64,000 nt of DNA from contig DASPLX010000067.1 of NCBI GenBank assembly GCA_035627375.1, forward strand, positions 1 to 64,000, in the 5' to 3' direction. Shown piece by piece: positions 7,628 through 15,439 of the stretch. The translations under genes were made by a program, and so were the position numbers. Within the stretch, counting starts at the first letter, position 1. Each line of letters opens with the position of its first letter. The notes beneath the pieces are model-generated. The model was not told where the DNA came from and made no database searches. It was given only the letters and a program-made list of their open reading frames with translations. This stretch comes from DASPLX01 sp035627375. Lineage in GTDB: Bacteria; Pseudomonadota; Gammaproteobacteria; Burkholderiales; Burkholderiaceae_D.

Positions 7628-9745
7628 ATGCATACATCGAATATCCGTCACGCCCTCATGTGGGGGACCGTGCTGCTGGCGGCCGGATGCGGCGGCAGCG
7701 GCGGCAGCGGCGGCGACGCGGCAGGGCAGGGCACGACGCTGCTGGCGGCAGTCTCGGCGTCCGCGCAGAATCCGGCTTCCGCTTATTACAACGCCGTGCA
7801 GCAGATGTACATCGCCTATTTCGGGCGTCCGGCCGACAGCGGCGGCCTGGCCAACTTCTCCGCGGCCTTGAGCGCCGCGGGAGCACCGACGGATATCGCC
7901 GGCATCAGCGCCGCCTACGAGACGAACCCGGCCATCAAGAGCCTGATCGACGCCTTCGGCACGAGCTCCGAATCCAATGCGCTGTACACCGGCGGCACGG
8001 CGGCATTCGTCACCGCCATCTACATCAATATTTTCAATCGCGGCCCGGCCGCCAGCGGCTTGAGCTTCTGGTCCAATGCCATCGATAGCGGCGGCCTGAG
8101 CCGGGGCAATGCCGCGTTATCCATCATGGCCGGCGCCTTGTCGAACGCGTCGCCGCAAGGCGTGCTCGACGCCGCCACCGTCGCCAACAAGACGACCGTC
8201 GGCAATTACTTCACATCGTCGTTGACGACCGACGCGCGAATCAATAGCTATTCGGGCAGCGCGGCGGCCGCCACCGCGCGGACCATGCTGTCGTCCGTCA
8301 GCAGTTCCACCAATACGACGAGTTTCCAAGCGACAGTCGATTCGACCATCTCCACGCTGGTGAGCAACACCGTGCCGGGCGCGCCGGTCATCGGCGCCGC
8401 GTCGGCCGGCGACGGCATCGCGGTGGTCAGCTTCACGGCGCCGTCGTCCAGCGGCGCGTCGGCCATCACGTCGTATACCGTCACTTGCACGGCGGGAGGC
8501 AGCAGCGTCACCGCCGCCGGCGCGAGCAGCCCGATCACGGTCAGCGGCCTGACCAACGGCGCGACGTATTCCTGTACCGTGGCCGCCACCAACAGCGGGG
8601 GCACGGGATCGGCCTCCAGCGGCGTCAGCGTCACGCCGGTCGGCGCCAATACCGTGCCCGGCGCACCGACCATCGGCACCGCCACGGCCGGCAACGGCAG
8701 CGCCAGCATCTCGTTTACCGCGCCGTCCTCGAGCGGCGGCTCGACCATCACGGGATACACGGCGACTTGCACCGGCGGCGGCAGTTCCAAGACCGGCACC
8801 GGCACCGCCAGCCCGATCACCGTCAGCAACCTGACGAACGGCATCACCTATTCCTGTTCCGTCACGGCGACCAACGCCGCGGGCGCCGGCACGGCCTCGG
8901 GCGCCGTCAGCGTGACGCCGGCGGCGACCGCCGGCGGAACGAGTTCCACCGCCGGCGTGATGTGCCCCTACAGCCAGAGCGTGTTCAACTCGGCCCTCAA
9001 CCTGACCAACACGGTTTCCATGACGTGTTCCAGCACGCAGCGCACCATCTCGGGCAACGGCGTGCCGGATCATACGGTCGGCACCTTCCCGAATTCCGGC
9101 AATCCGACGGCGATCGGCGCCGTGAACGCCATGCACAGCAGCACGCTGACGCCGGTCGCCGGCAGTACGAGCACTTCGGTCGGGCACAAGATCGGCTATG
9201 CCAACAACAGCGTTCCTTTCGATCCGGCGACCGCCGAAAGCTATCAGAACGCAGGCGTCTGGAAGATCGAGGCGCTCAACCAGACCTATTTCAGGTTCGG
9301 CACCGATTCCAGCAATGCGCACGTCCAGCCCGACGGCACCTATCATTATCACGGCATGCCGGAGGGCTACCTCACCAAGCTGGGCAAGGGAACGGCGATG
9401 ACGCTGGTCGGCTTCGCGATCGACGGCTTCCCGATCTATGCCCGCTACGGCTATACCACGGCGACCGACGCCACCAGCGCGATCAAGACGATGACCGCGA
9501 GCTATCGCATGAAATCGACCGCCGACAGCGGCCGTCCTTCGACCAGCAGCGTGCCGATGGGGACCTTCACCCAAGACTATGAGTATGTCGCCGGTCTCGG
9601 CGACCTGGACGAGTGCAACGGCCGGTACGGCGTCACGCCGGAATTCCCGAACGGGATCTATCACTACTACATCACCGACGGCTATCCCTACATCCAGCGC
9701 TGCGTGAAGGGGACGCCGGCCTATAACGGCACGGTGTCGAGGTAA
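7628..9745 (+). CDS. Lipoprotein with DUF4214, two fibronectin-III-like repeats and a C-terminal YHYH domain
   Basis: A 705-residue exported protein. The start is a lipoprotein signal (WGTVLLAAGCGGSGG, lipobox Cys at about 21). Residues 50-235 contain a DUF4214-like segment (YIAYFGRPADSGGLANF and IYINIFNRGPAASGLSFW), found in S-layer and adhesin-type proteins. Residues 248-435 hold two tandem fibronectin-III-like repeats of 94 residues, rich in Ser, Thr and Gly. From about 440 to the end is a YHYH domain with the name motif DGTYHYHGMPEGYL near residue 572 and a second HYYITDGYPY near the C-terminus. GGAGG lies 6 nt before the ATG. The next gene starts 2 bp after the stop, implying coupling. 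Cell-surface anchoring is inferred; the YHYH domain has no assigned activity, though His clusters suggest metal binding. Confidence 0.85.
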   Translation: MHTSNIRHALMWGTVLLAAGCGGSGGSGGDAAGQGTTLLAAVSASAQNPASAYYNAVQQMYIAYFGRPADSGGLANFSAALSAAGAPTDIAGISAAYETNPAIKSLIDAFGTSSESNALYTGGTAAFVTAIYINIFNRGPAASGLSFWSNAIDSGGLSRGNAALSIMAGALSNASPQGVLDAATVANKTTVGNYFTSSLTTDARINSYSGSAAAATARTMLSSVSSSTNTTSFQATVDSTISTLVSNTVPGAPVIGAASAGDGIAVVSFTAPSSSGASAITSYTVTCTAGGSSVTAAGASSPITVSGLTNGATYSCTVAATNSGGTGSASSGVSVTPVGANTVPGAPTIGTATAGNGSASISFTAPSSSGGSTITGYTATCTGGGSSKTGTGTASPITVSNLTNGITYSCSVTATNAAGAGTASGAVSVTPAATAGGTSSTAGVMCPYSQSVFNSALNLTNTVSMTCSSTQRTISGNGVPDHTVGTFPNSGNPTAIGAVNAMHSSTLTPVAGSTSTSVGHKIGYANNSVPFDPATAESYQNAGVWKIEALNQTYFRFGTDSSNAHVQPDGTYHYHGMPEGYLTKLGKGTAMTLVGFAIDGFPIYARYGYTTATDATSAIKTMTASYRMKSTADSGRPSTSSVPMGTFTQDYEYVAGLGDLDECNGRYGVTPEFPNGIYHYYITDGYPYIQRCVKGTPAYNGTVSR
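8369..8932 (+). repeat. Tandem 282-bp coding repeat (two fibronectin-III-like modules)
   Basis: Copy 1 (8369-8650) and copy 2 (8651-8932) both begin with ACCGTGCC encoding NTVPGAP and encode VSFTAPSSSG/ISFTAPSSSG, then ITVSGLTNG/ITVSNLTNG and a final GVSVTPV/AVSVTPA. The copies have diverged at silent and some coding positions, so the duplication is not very recent. Confidence 0.85.
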
Positions 9746-9747
9746 TC

Positions 9748-10839
9748 GTGCGCGGCATGCCTTGGCTGTTGGCCTGCCTGCACATCCTGCTGCTGGCGGC
9801 GGGTTTTCAGCGGCCGGCGCATGCCCATCTGATGCCGGCCGGGCAGGGCGCCGTGAATGTTGTCGGCGACTCCGCTTATGCGGTGATCGCCGTTCCGGCC
9901 GCCGCCCTCTCCGGATTCGACGACAACCGCGACGGACTGATCGACGCCGCCGAGATCAACGCCCATCGCGCCTGGCTCGACAGCCAGCTCAACGGCTTGC
10001 TCCAGTTGCGCAGCGGCGAGGAGCCGGGGCGGCTGGTGTTCGCGGACCTGCTGCTGTCGCATATCGATGAACCGGGTTTCAAGGGGAGCGACCACGTCGT
10101 GGTCGCCCGGCGTTACCGGTGGAGCAAGCCGGTGGAATCGTTCACGCTGCGCGTCAACGCCTTCGGGTTGCCGGCGACCAGGAATGCGCAACTGCTGGTG
10201 CGCGCCATCCGCGGCGAACGAAGCGAGGCGGCGGTATTGTCCGCGCATCGGAGCGATTATGTGTTCTTCGCCGGGCCGTGGGTCATCCTGCGCAATTTCG
10301 CCGTGACCGGCGCGGAGCACATCCTGCTGGGCGCCGATCATCTGTTGTTCCTGCTGACGATATTGGTGGTCGGCGCCGGTTGGCGCTACTGGCTGGCCGT
10401 CATCACCAGTTTCACGATCGCCCACAGCATCACGCTCACGCTGGCCGCCCTGGGATGGGTCAGCGTGCCTGCTTCGGTGGTGGAGCCGCTGATCGCCGCC
10501 AGCATCGTCCTGCTCGCGGTCGACAACCTGGTGCGCGGGCCGGGAGCGAACAAGCACAGGATCGCGCTGGTTTTCGGTTGCGGATTGCTGCACGGCCTGG
10601 GTATCGCCTCGGTGCTCTCCGATATCGGCTTGTCGGGCGGCAGCCGGGCGCTGAGCCTGCTGGGTTTCAATCTCGGCGTCGAATTCGGGCAGATGCTGTT
10701 CGTCGCCGCGGCGCTGGGTGTCTTGTATGCGGTCCGCCGCGCCATGCGCGAGGCATGGCACGGCCGCGTCGTGCAAGCCTGTTCGCTTGCCGCCGCGCTG
10801 ATCGGCTCGGGCTGGATGGTGCAGCGGGTGATGGGCTGA
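9748..10839 (+). CDS. HupE/UreJ-family membrane protein with an N-terminal EF-hand-bearing periplasmic domain
   Basis: A 363-residue protein. An N-terminal signal (ending about AHAHLMPAG) is followed by a roughly 150-residue extracytoplasmic domain containing a canonical EF-hand loop, DDNRDGLIDAAE (residues about 58-69), with acidic residues at calcium-ligand positions. The C-terminal 200 residues form about six membrane helices with the HupE/UreJ signatures EHILLGADHLLFLL and FTIAHSITL; these His/Asp residues are the proposed Ni/Co ligands of the family. A GTG at 9748 has GAGGT five bases upstream, whereas ATG 9757 is 14 bases away, so the GTG is preferred. It is tightly coupled to the YHYH lipoprotein gene. 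Metal transport is a family inference; no hydrogenase or urease genes are in the window. Confidence 0.82.
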   Translation: MRGMPWLLACLHILLLAAGFQRPAHAHLMPAGQGAVNVVGDSAYAVIAVPAAALSGFDDNRDGLIDAAEINAHRAWLDSQLNGLLQLRSGEEPGRLVFADLLLSHIDEPGFKGSDHVVVARRYRWSKPVESFTLRVNAFGLPATRNAQLLVRAIRGERSEAAVLSAHRSDYVFFAGPWVILRNFAVTGAEHILLGADHLLFLLTILVVGAGWRYWLAVITSFTIAHSITLTLAALGWVSVPASVVEPLIAASIVLLAVDNLVRGPGANKHRIALVFGCGLLHGLGIASVLSDIGLSGGSRALSLLGFNLGVEFGQMLFVAAALGVLYAVRRAMREAWHGRVVQACSLAAALIGSGWMVQRVMG

Positions 10840-10846
10840 AACCTGG

Positions 10847-10862
10847 GGCGGATGCCTCCGCC
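10847..10862. terminator. Small hairpin between convergent genes
   Basis: GGCGGA-TGCC-TCCGCC forms a 6-bp stem between the HupE-like stop and the ABC-F stop. It has no T-tract on either side, so it is only a possible bidirectional terminator or 3' end stabiliser. Confidence 0.3.
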
Positions 10863-10886
10863 TAAACTGCCGGCCCGCAATCCACT

Positions 10887-12857
10887 TTACGACGCGACGC
10901 GCTCGAGCGCATCCTGCTGCTCGAGCCATTCAGTCTCCAACTGTTCGATTTCCTTGGCGTGGTAGGCCTGGTCGACGATCAGCGTTTTCAATTCATCCTT
11001 GTTCGCGGCGTCGTAGATCGCCGGATCGGCGAGGCGGGCGTCGATCGCCGCCTTCCGTTCCTGCAGCTTGGCGATCTGCTCCTCCAGGCGCTTGATGCGC
11101 GACTCGATCGGTTTCCTGAGCGCGGACAGGCGCTGCCGTTCCTCGGCTTCCTGGCGCCGCTGCTCGCGCCGGTCGGGCGCGGGCGCCGCCGGCACGGCCG
11201 CGGCCGCCTTGGCGTCGGCGCCGGGCAGTTGCGCGGCCGGCGCGCCGGCCTTGTCGGCGAGCTTGGTCTTGAACAGCCAGTCGCGGTAGTCGTCCAGGTC
11301 GCCGTCGAACGGCTGCAGCTTGCCGTCGGCGACGATGACGAATTGATCGGTCGTGGCGCGCAGCAGGTGCCGGTCGTGCGACACCAGGACCAGCGTGCCG
11401 TCGAATTGCGCCAGCGCCTCGGTCAAGGCTTCGCGCGTTTCCAGGTCGAGATGGTTGGTCGGTTCGTCCAGCAGCAGCAGGTTGGGGCGCTGCCACACGA
11501 TCAGCGCCAGCGCCAGCCGGGCCTTTTCGCCGCCGGAGAAAGGCGCGATCTTGCTGGTGACCATGTCGCCCGGGAAGTTGAAGCCGCCGAGGAAATTGCG
11601 CAATTCCTGCTCGCGCGCATCGGGCGCGATCTTTTGCAGATGCCAGAGCGGCGACTCGTCGTGGCGCAGCATTTCGACCTGGTGCTGGGCGAAATAGCCG
11701 ATCACGAGGCCCTTGCCGAATTGCGCCTTGCCCGCGAGCGGCGCCAGCTCGCCGGCGATGGTCTTGATGAGGGTCGATTTGCCGGCGCCGTTCACGCCGA
11801 GCAAGCCGATGCGCTGCCCGCTTTGCAGGGAAAACTTGATGCCGGAGACGATCGTCCTGGCGGGACCGTCTTCGAGGCGGTAGCCGGCATCGACGTCTTC
11901 CAGCACCAGCAAGGGATTCGGCGCCGACAGCGGCTCGCGGAACTCGAACGAGAACTCGGCGGCGGCGCGCAGAGGGGCGATCTCTTCCATCCTGGCCAGC
12001 GCCTTCATGCGGCTTTGCGCCTGCCGCGCCTTGGTCGCCTTCGCCTTGAAGCGGTCGATGAAGGATTGCAGGTGCGCGCGCTGGCGCATCTGCTTCTCGA
12101 TCATGTTTTGCGCGAGCACGATCTGCGCCGCGCGCTGGCGTTCGAAGGACGAGTAGTTGCCGGAATAGCGCCGGAGTTTGCGGTCGTCGATGTGCACGAT
12201 CACGTTGACCACGCCGTCGAGGAAATCGCGGTCGTGCGAAATGATGATCAGCGTGCCCTGGTAGCGCTTGAGCCAATCCTCGAGCCAGATGATGGCGTCG
12301 AGATCGAGGTGGTTGGTCGGTTCGTCGAGCAGCAGGAGATCGGACGGACACATCAGCGCCTGCGCCAGGTTCAGGCGCATGCGCCAGCCGCCGGAGAAGC
12401 TCGCGACCGGCCGCTGCATCTGTTCCATCGAAAAGCCGAGGCCGAGCAGCAATTGCTCGGCGCGCGAACGGACGGTGTAGGCCCCGGCGTCCGCCAATTC
12501 GGTGTGCAGTTCGGCGATCAGGTGGCCGTCCGTATCGGCGTCGGATGCGCTTTCGGCTTCCGCCAGGCGCTGCTCGAGCTTGCGCAGCGCCGCATCGCCG
12601 TCGATCGCGTATTCGATCGCCGGGCGGTCGAGCGCCGGCGTCTCTTGCGCGACATACGCCATGCGCCACCTGGAGGGGAAATCGGTCTCGCCCTGGTCGG
12701 CGTGCAATTCGCCGCGCAAGAGCGCGAACAGGCTCGACTTCCCGGCGCCGTTGGCGCCGATCAGGCCGATCTTCTCGCCGGGGTTGAGCGTCAGGTCGGC
12801 GTTCTCGAGGAGAGGCTTGACGCCGCGCGTCAGGGAAACCTGCTGGAAACGTATCAT
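10887..12857 (-). CDS. yheS: ABC-F family ATPase (YheS type)
   Basis: Soluble twin-ATPase of 656 residues without membrane segments. The first ABC domain has GANGAGKSS, the signature FSGGWRMRLNLAQAL and LLLLDEPTNHLD; the second has GVNGAGKST, FSGGEKARLALAL and LLLLDEPTNHLD. They are joined by the long charged linker of ABC-F proteins (EKQMRQRAHLQSFIDRFKAK), and the protein ends in a coiled-coil tail. The N-terminal match (MIRFQQVSLTRGVKPLLENA, then WRMAYVAQETPAL) is closest to YheS rather than Uup or EttA. ABC-F proteins act on ribosomes; the specific YheS role is not settled. It is the last gene of the dapC-to-prmB minus-strand run, 31 bp after prmB. Confidence 0.9.
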   Translation of the reverse strand: MIRFQQVSLTRGVKPLLENADLTLNPGEKIGLIGANGAGKSSLFALLRGELHADQGETDFPSRWRMAYVAQETPALDRPAIEYAIDGDAALRKLEQRLAEAESASDADTDGHLIAELHTELADAGAYTVRSRAEQLLLGLGFSMEQMQRPVASFSGGWRMRLNLAQALMCPSDLLLLDEPTNHLDLDAIIWLEDWLKRYQGTLIIISHDRDFLDGVVNVIVHIDDRKLRRYSGNYSSFERQRAAQIVLAQNMIEKQMRQRAHLQSFIDRFKAKATKARQAQSRMKALARMEEIAPLRAAAEFSFEFREPLSAPNPLLVLEDVDAGYRLEDGPARTIVSGIKFSLQSGQRIGLLGVNGAGKSTLIKTIAGELAPLAGKAQFGKGLVIGYFAQHQVEMLRHDESPLWHLQKIAPDAREQELRNFLGGFNFPGDMVTSKIAPFSGGEKARLALALIVWQRPNLLLLDEPTNHLDLETREALTEALAQFDGTLVLVSHDRHLLRATTDQFVIVADGKLQPFDGDLDDYRDWLFKTKLADKAGAPAAQLPGADAKAAAAVPAAPAPDRREQRRQEAEERQRLSALRKPIESRIKRLEEQIAKLQERKAAIDARLADPAIYDAANKDELKTLIVDQAYHAKEIEQLETEWLEQQDALERVAS

Positions 12858-12888
12858 TCGTTGCGACTTTGCTGCCGGCGGACGGCTC

Positions 12889-13773
12889 TTATTTGAGTTG
12901 GTCGGCCGTCACCAGGAATACCGCGTCGTCGCCGGCGCTGGTCGACAGCCAGGTCAGTTCGAGATCGGCGAACGCCGCTTCGGCATGGGCGAATTCGTTA
13001 CCGATCTCGACGATCAGGATGCCGCCGTCGGTCAGGCGCTGCCCCGCGCCGGCGATGATCTCGCGCACCAGGTCCATGCCGTCGCCGCCGCCGGCCAGGG
13101 CGATCTGCGGTTCGCGCCGGTATTCCTCCGGCAGCCTGGCCATCGATGCGGCATTCACGTAGGGCGGATTGGTGACGATGAGATCGTATTTCTTCTTCGG
13201 CACCTTGTCGTACAGGTCGGATTCGATCAGCGTGATGCGGTCCTGTAATTCGTAATCGGCGACGTTGCGGCGCGCCACGGCAAGCGCGTCTTGCGAGATA
13301 TCGACCGCATCGACGTGTGCGTTCGGGAAGGCGTCGGCCAGCATGATCGACAGGCAGCCCGATCCGGTGCACAGTTCCAGGATGTCCGTGATGGCTTCCG
13401 GGTCATTCACCCACGGCGCGAACCGTTCCGGAATCAGTTCCGCGATGAAGGAGCGCGGCACGATCACGCGTTCATCGACATAGAAGCGATAGCCGCCGAG
13501 CCAGGCCTCGTTCGTGAGGTAGGCCGCCGGGATGCGTTCGGTGACGCGCCGTTCGATGATCATCAGGAGCGCCGCGATCTCCTCGCGCAGCAGCTTGGCG
13601 TCGAGGAAGGGATCGAGCTTGTCCAGCGGCAGCTTGAGCGTATGCAGGATCAGGTAGGCCGCTTCGTCGTAGGCATTGTTGGTGCCGTGGCCGAAGAACA
13701 GTTTGGCTTCGTTGAAGCAGGTGACCGCATAGCGCAGGATGTCGCGGACGGTCGAGAATGTGGTTGTCGTCAT
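12889..13773 (-). CDS. prmB: Ribosomal protein uL3 N5-glutamine methyltransferase PrmB
   Basis: SAM-dependent methyltransferase that modifies a glutamine of ribosomal protein L3. The 294-residue protein has the helical N-terminal domain of the PrmB/PrmC group (ending ERIPAAYLTNEAWLGGYRF), SAM-binding motif I ILELCTGSGCLSIMLA near residue 131, an acidic motif DAVDIS, and the catalytic NPPY (VTNPPYVNAASMARLPEE). The spacing after NPPY and the N-terminal sequence favour PrmB over PrmC. It lies downstream of dapE on the same strand with a 101-bp gap containing a strong hairpin. No strong Shine-Dalgarno precedes the ATG. Confidence 0.93.
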   Translation of the reverse strand: MTTTTFSTVRDILRYAVTCFNEAKLFFGHGTNNAYDEAAYLILHTLKLPLDKLDPFLDAKLLREEIAALLMIIERRVTERIPAAYLTNEAWLGGYRFYVDERVIVPRSFIAELIPERFAPWVNDPEAITDILELCTGSGCLSIMLADAFPNAHVDAVDISQDALAVARRNVADYELQDRITLIESDLYDKVPKKKYDLIVTNPPYVNAASMARLPEEYRREPQIALAGGGDGMDLVREIIAGAGQRLTDGGILIVEIGNEFAHAEAAFADLELTWLSTSAGDDAVFLVTADQLK

Positions 13774-13789
13774 GATCGAAACGGAGAGG

Positions 13790-13818
13790 CCGGGGCATTC
13801 CTGTCGGAAATGCCCCGG
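13790..13818. repeat. Perfect 10-bp inverted repeat between dapE and prmB
   Basis: CCGGGGCATT (13790-13799) pairs perfectly with AATGCCCCGG (13809-13818) around a 9-nt loop. It lies in the 101-bp gap of the operon 17 bp before the prmB start and has no T-tract, so an RNA-processing or translation-modulating hairpin is more likely than a terminator. Confidence 0.6.
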
Positions 13819-13874
13819 TGGAGTGATTCCGGGCGGGATAGTTTAAACCGTTAGCGCCTGGCGTGGGCCGAAAC

Positions 13875-15005
13875 TTACAACAGCAGGTTTTCCAGCGTGC
13901 GGCGGTAGATGTTTTTCAGCGGATCGATGTGGCGCAGTTCGATGTGCTCGTCGATCTTGTGGATGCTGGCGTTGGGCGGGCCGAACTCGACCACCTGGGG
14001 ACAGATCTGCGCGATGAACCGCCCGTCGGACGTGCCGCCGGTGGTCGACAAGTCGGCGTCGAGACCGGTCTCGGCCTTGATCGCGGCGCATACAGCGGCC
14101 GACAGGGTGCCGCGCGGCGTCAGGAAGGGCAGGCCGCCGACGGTCCATTTCAGGTCATATTCGAGGCCGTGTTTGTTCAGGATCGCATGCACCCGCTGCT
14201 GCAGGCTTTCCACGGTGCTGGCGGTCGAGAAACGGAAATTGAAGTCGATGACCAGCTCGCCGGGGATGACGTTGTTGGCGCCGGTGCCGGCATGCATGTT
14301 CGAGATCTGCCAGGAGGTCGGCAGATAGTATTCGTTGCCTTCGTCCCAGTGTTCCGCGACCAGTTCGGCCAGCGCCGGCGCGGCCAGGTGGATCGGGTTC
14401 TTCGCCAGCTGCGGATAGGCGATATGGCCTTGCACGCCCTTGACGACCAGTTTGCCGGACATCGAGCCGCGCCGGCCGTTCTTGATCACGTCGCCGAGCT
14501 CATGCGCCGATGTCGGCTCGCCGACCACGCAGTAGTCGAGCTGCACGCCGCGCTGCCGCAGCAGGTTGCAGACGACGACCGTGCCGTCGGTGGCGGGGCC
14601 CTCCTCGTCGCTGGTGATCAGGAAGCCGATCGAGCCCTTGTGATGCGGATGCTGCCGCGTGAATTCCTCGACGGCGACCACCATGGCCGCGATCGATGTC
14701 TTCATGTCGGCCGCGCCGCGGCCATAGAGCTTGCCGTCGCGCTGGGTCGGAATGAAGGGATGCGAATGCCATTGGTCGAGCGGGCCGGTCGGCACGACAT
14801 CGGTGTGGCCGGCGAAGACCAGCAGCGGCTGCGCCGTGCCGCGTCGCGCCCACAGGTTGGTCACGCCGCCCGATTCGATGCTCTCGCATTCGAAGCCGAG
14901 CGGCGCCAGCATGTCGATCAGGCGCTTCTGGCAGCCGTTGTCGTTCGGGGTGACGGACGACAGGGCGATCAGTTCTTCCGTGAGCGCGAGGGTTTTGCTT
15001 GTCAT
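13875..15005 (-). CDS. dapE: Succinyl-diaminopimelate desuccinylase DapE
   Basis: Zinc metallohydrolase that removes succinate from N-succinyl-LL-diaminopimelate in lysine and peptidoglycan precursor synthesis. The 376-residue length is standard. M20-family metal-site motifs are visible: FAGHTDVVPTGP (His ligand), GRGAADMKTSIAA (bridging Asp), TSDEEGPATDGT (catalytic Glu-Glu), and a C-terminal FGPPNASIHKIDEHIE (His ligand). The lid domain contains the segment GRRGSMSGKLVVKGVQGHIA. It lies in a dapC-dapD-pilU-yffB-dapE order on one strand. The start at 15005 matches the family N-terminus (TLALTEELIALSSVTPNDNG). Confidence 0.96.
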   Translation of the reverse strand: MTSKTLALTEELIALSSVTPNDNGCQKRLIDMLAPLGFECESIESGGVTNLWARRGTAQPLLVFAGHTDVVPTGPLDQWHSHPFIPTQRDGKLYGRGAADMKTSIAAMVVAVEEFTRQHPHHKGSIGFLITSDEEGPATDGTVVVCNLLRQRGVQLDYCVVGEPTSAHELGDVIKNGRRGSMSGKLVVKGVQGHIAYPQLAKNPIHLAAPALAELVAEHWDEGNEYYLPTSWQISNMHAGTGANNVIPGELVIDFNFRFSTASTVESLQQRVHAILNKHGLEYDLKWTVGGLPFLTPRGTLSAAVCAAIKAETGLDADLSTTGGTSDGRFIAQICPQVVEFGPPNASIHKIDEHIELRHIDPLKNIYRRTLENLLL

Positions 15006-15082
15006 TTCTTTTCTTCGTGTTGTGCGGAACGGCGCAGCGACGCCATGCGCCGCGCCGTCTCCCTGGGTTTCGTGGCGGGAAT

Positions 15083-15433
15083 TCAGCGTTGGAAAATTTC
15101 GCGGTAGCGTTGCTCGTCGAAACCGACATGCGTGCGGCCGCCGACATGCAGCACGGGGCGTTTGACCACGGACGGCGCTTCCAGCATCAATGCCGTGGCG
15201 CTGGCATCGTCCGCGATCGCCGCCTTGCGCTCGTCCGGCAGGGCGCGCCAGGTGGTGCCCTTGCGGTTGACCAGCACGTCCCAGGCGACGTCGCGCAGCC
15301 AGGTCGCGATCAGGCCGCGTTCGATGCCGGCCTTCTTGAAATCGTGGAATACATAGTCGATCTTATTGGTTTCGAGCCAGGCCCGGGCTTTCTTGACCTG
15401 GTCGCAATTGGGTATGCCGTACAGCGTCGTCAT
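15083..15433 (-). CDS. ArsC/Spx-family thioredoxin-fold protein (YffB-like)
   Basis: A 116-residue protein of the arsenate-reductase-like family: MTTLYGIPNCDQVKKARAWL has a single active-site cysteine (Cys10) in a C-x-x-x-K arrangement, and later RPVLHVGGRTHVGFDEQRY matches the family C-terminus. The arsenate-binding Arg triad of true ArsC is not evident and no ars genes are nearby, so a thiol-dependent reductase of unknown substrate is more likely. The gene starts 6 bp after pilU and precedes dapE, an arrangement I recall as common next to dapE in betaproteobacteria, which suggests a housekeeping rather than arsenic role. Confidence 0.86.
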   Translation of the reverse strand: MTTLYGIPNCDQVKKARAWLETNKIDYVFHDFKKAGIERGLIATWLRDVAWDVLVNRKGTTWRALPDERKAAIADDASATALMLEAPSVVKRPVLHVGGRTHVGFDEQRYREIFQR

Positions 15434-15439
15434 GCTCGT

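Noticed and set aside
8369..8932. Repeated units considered as a CRISPR array
   Set aside because: Only two 282-bp coding copies with no short spacers; they encode protein modules.
8117..9664. 515-aa minus frame over the YHYH lipoprotein
   Set aside because: Arg/Gly-rich shadow; the plus frame has a lipobox, repeats and the YHYH motif.
15083..15433. Arsenate reductase for arsenic resistance
   Set aside because: No ars genes nearby and no visible Arg triad; its place between pilU and dapE suggests a housekeeping thiol protein.
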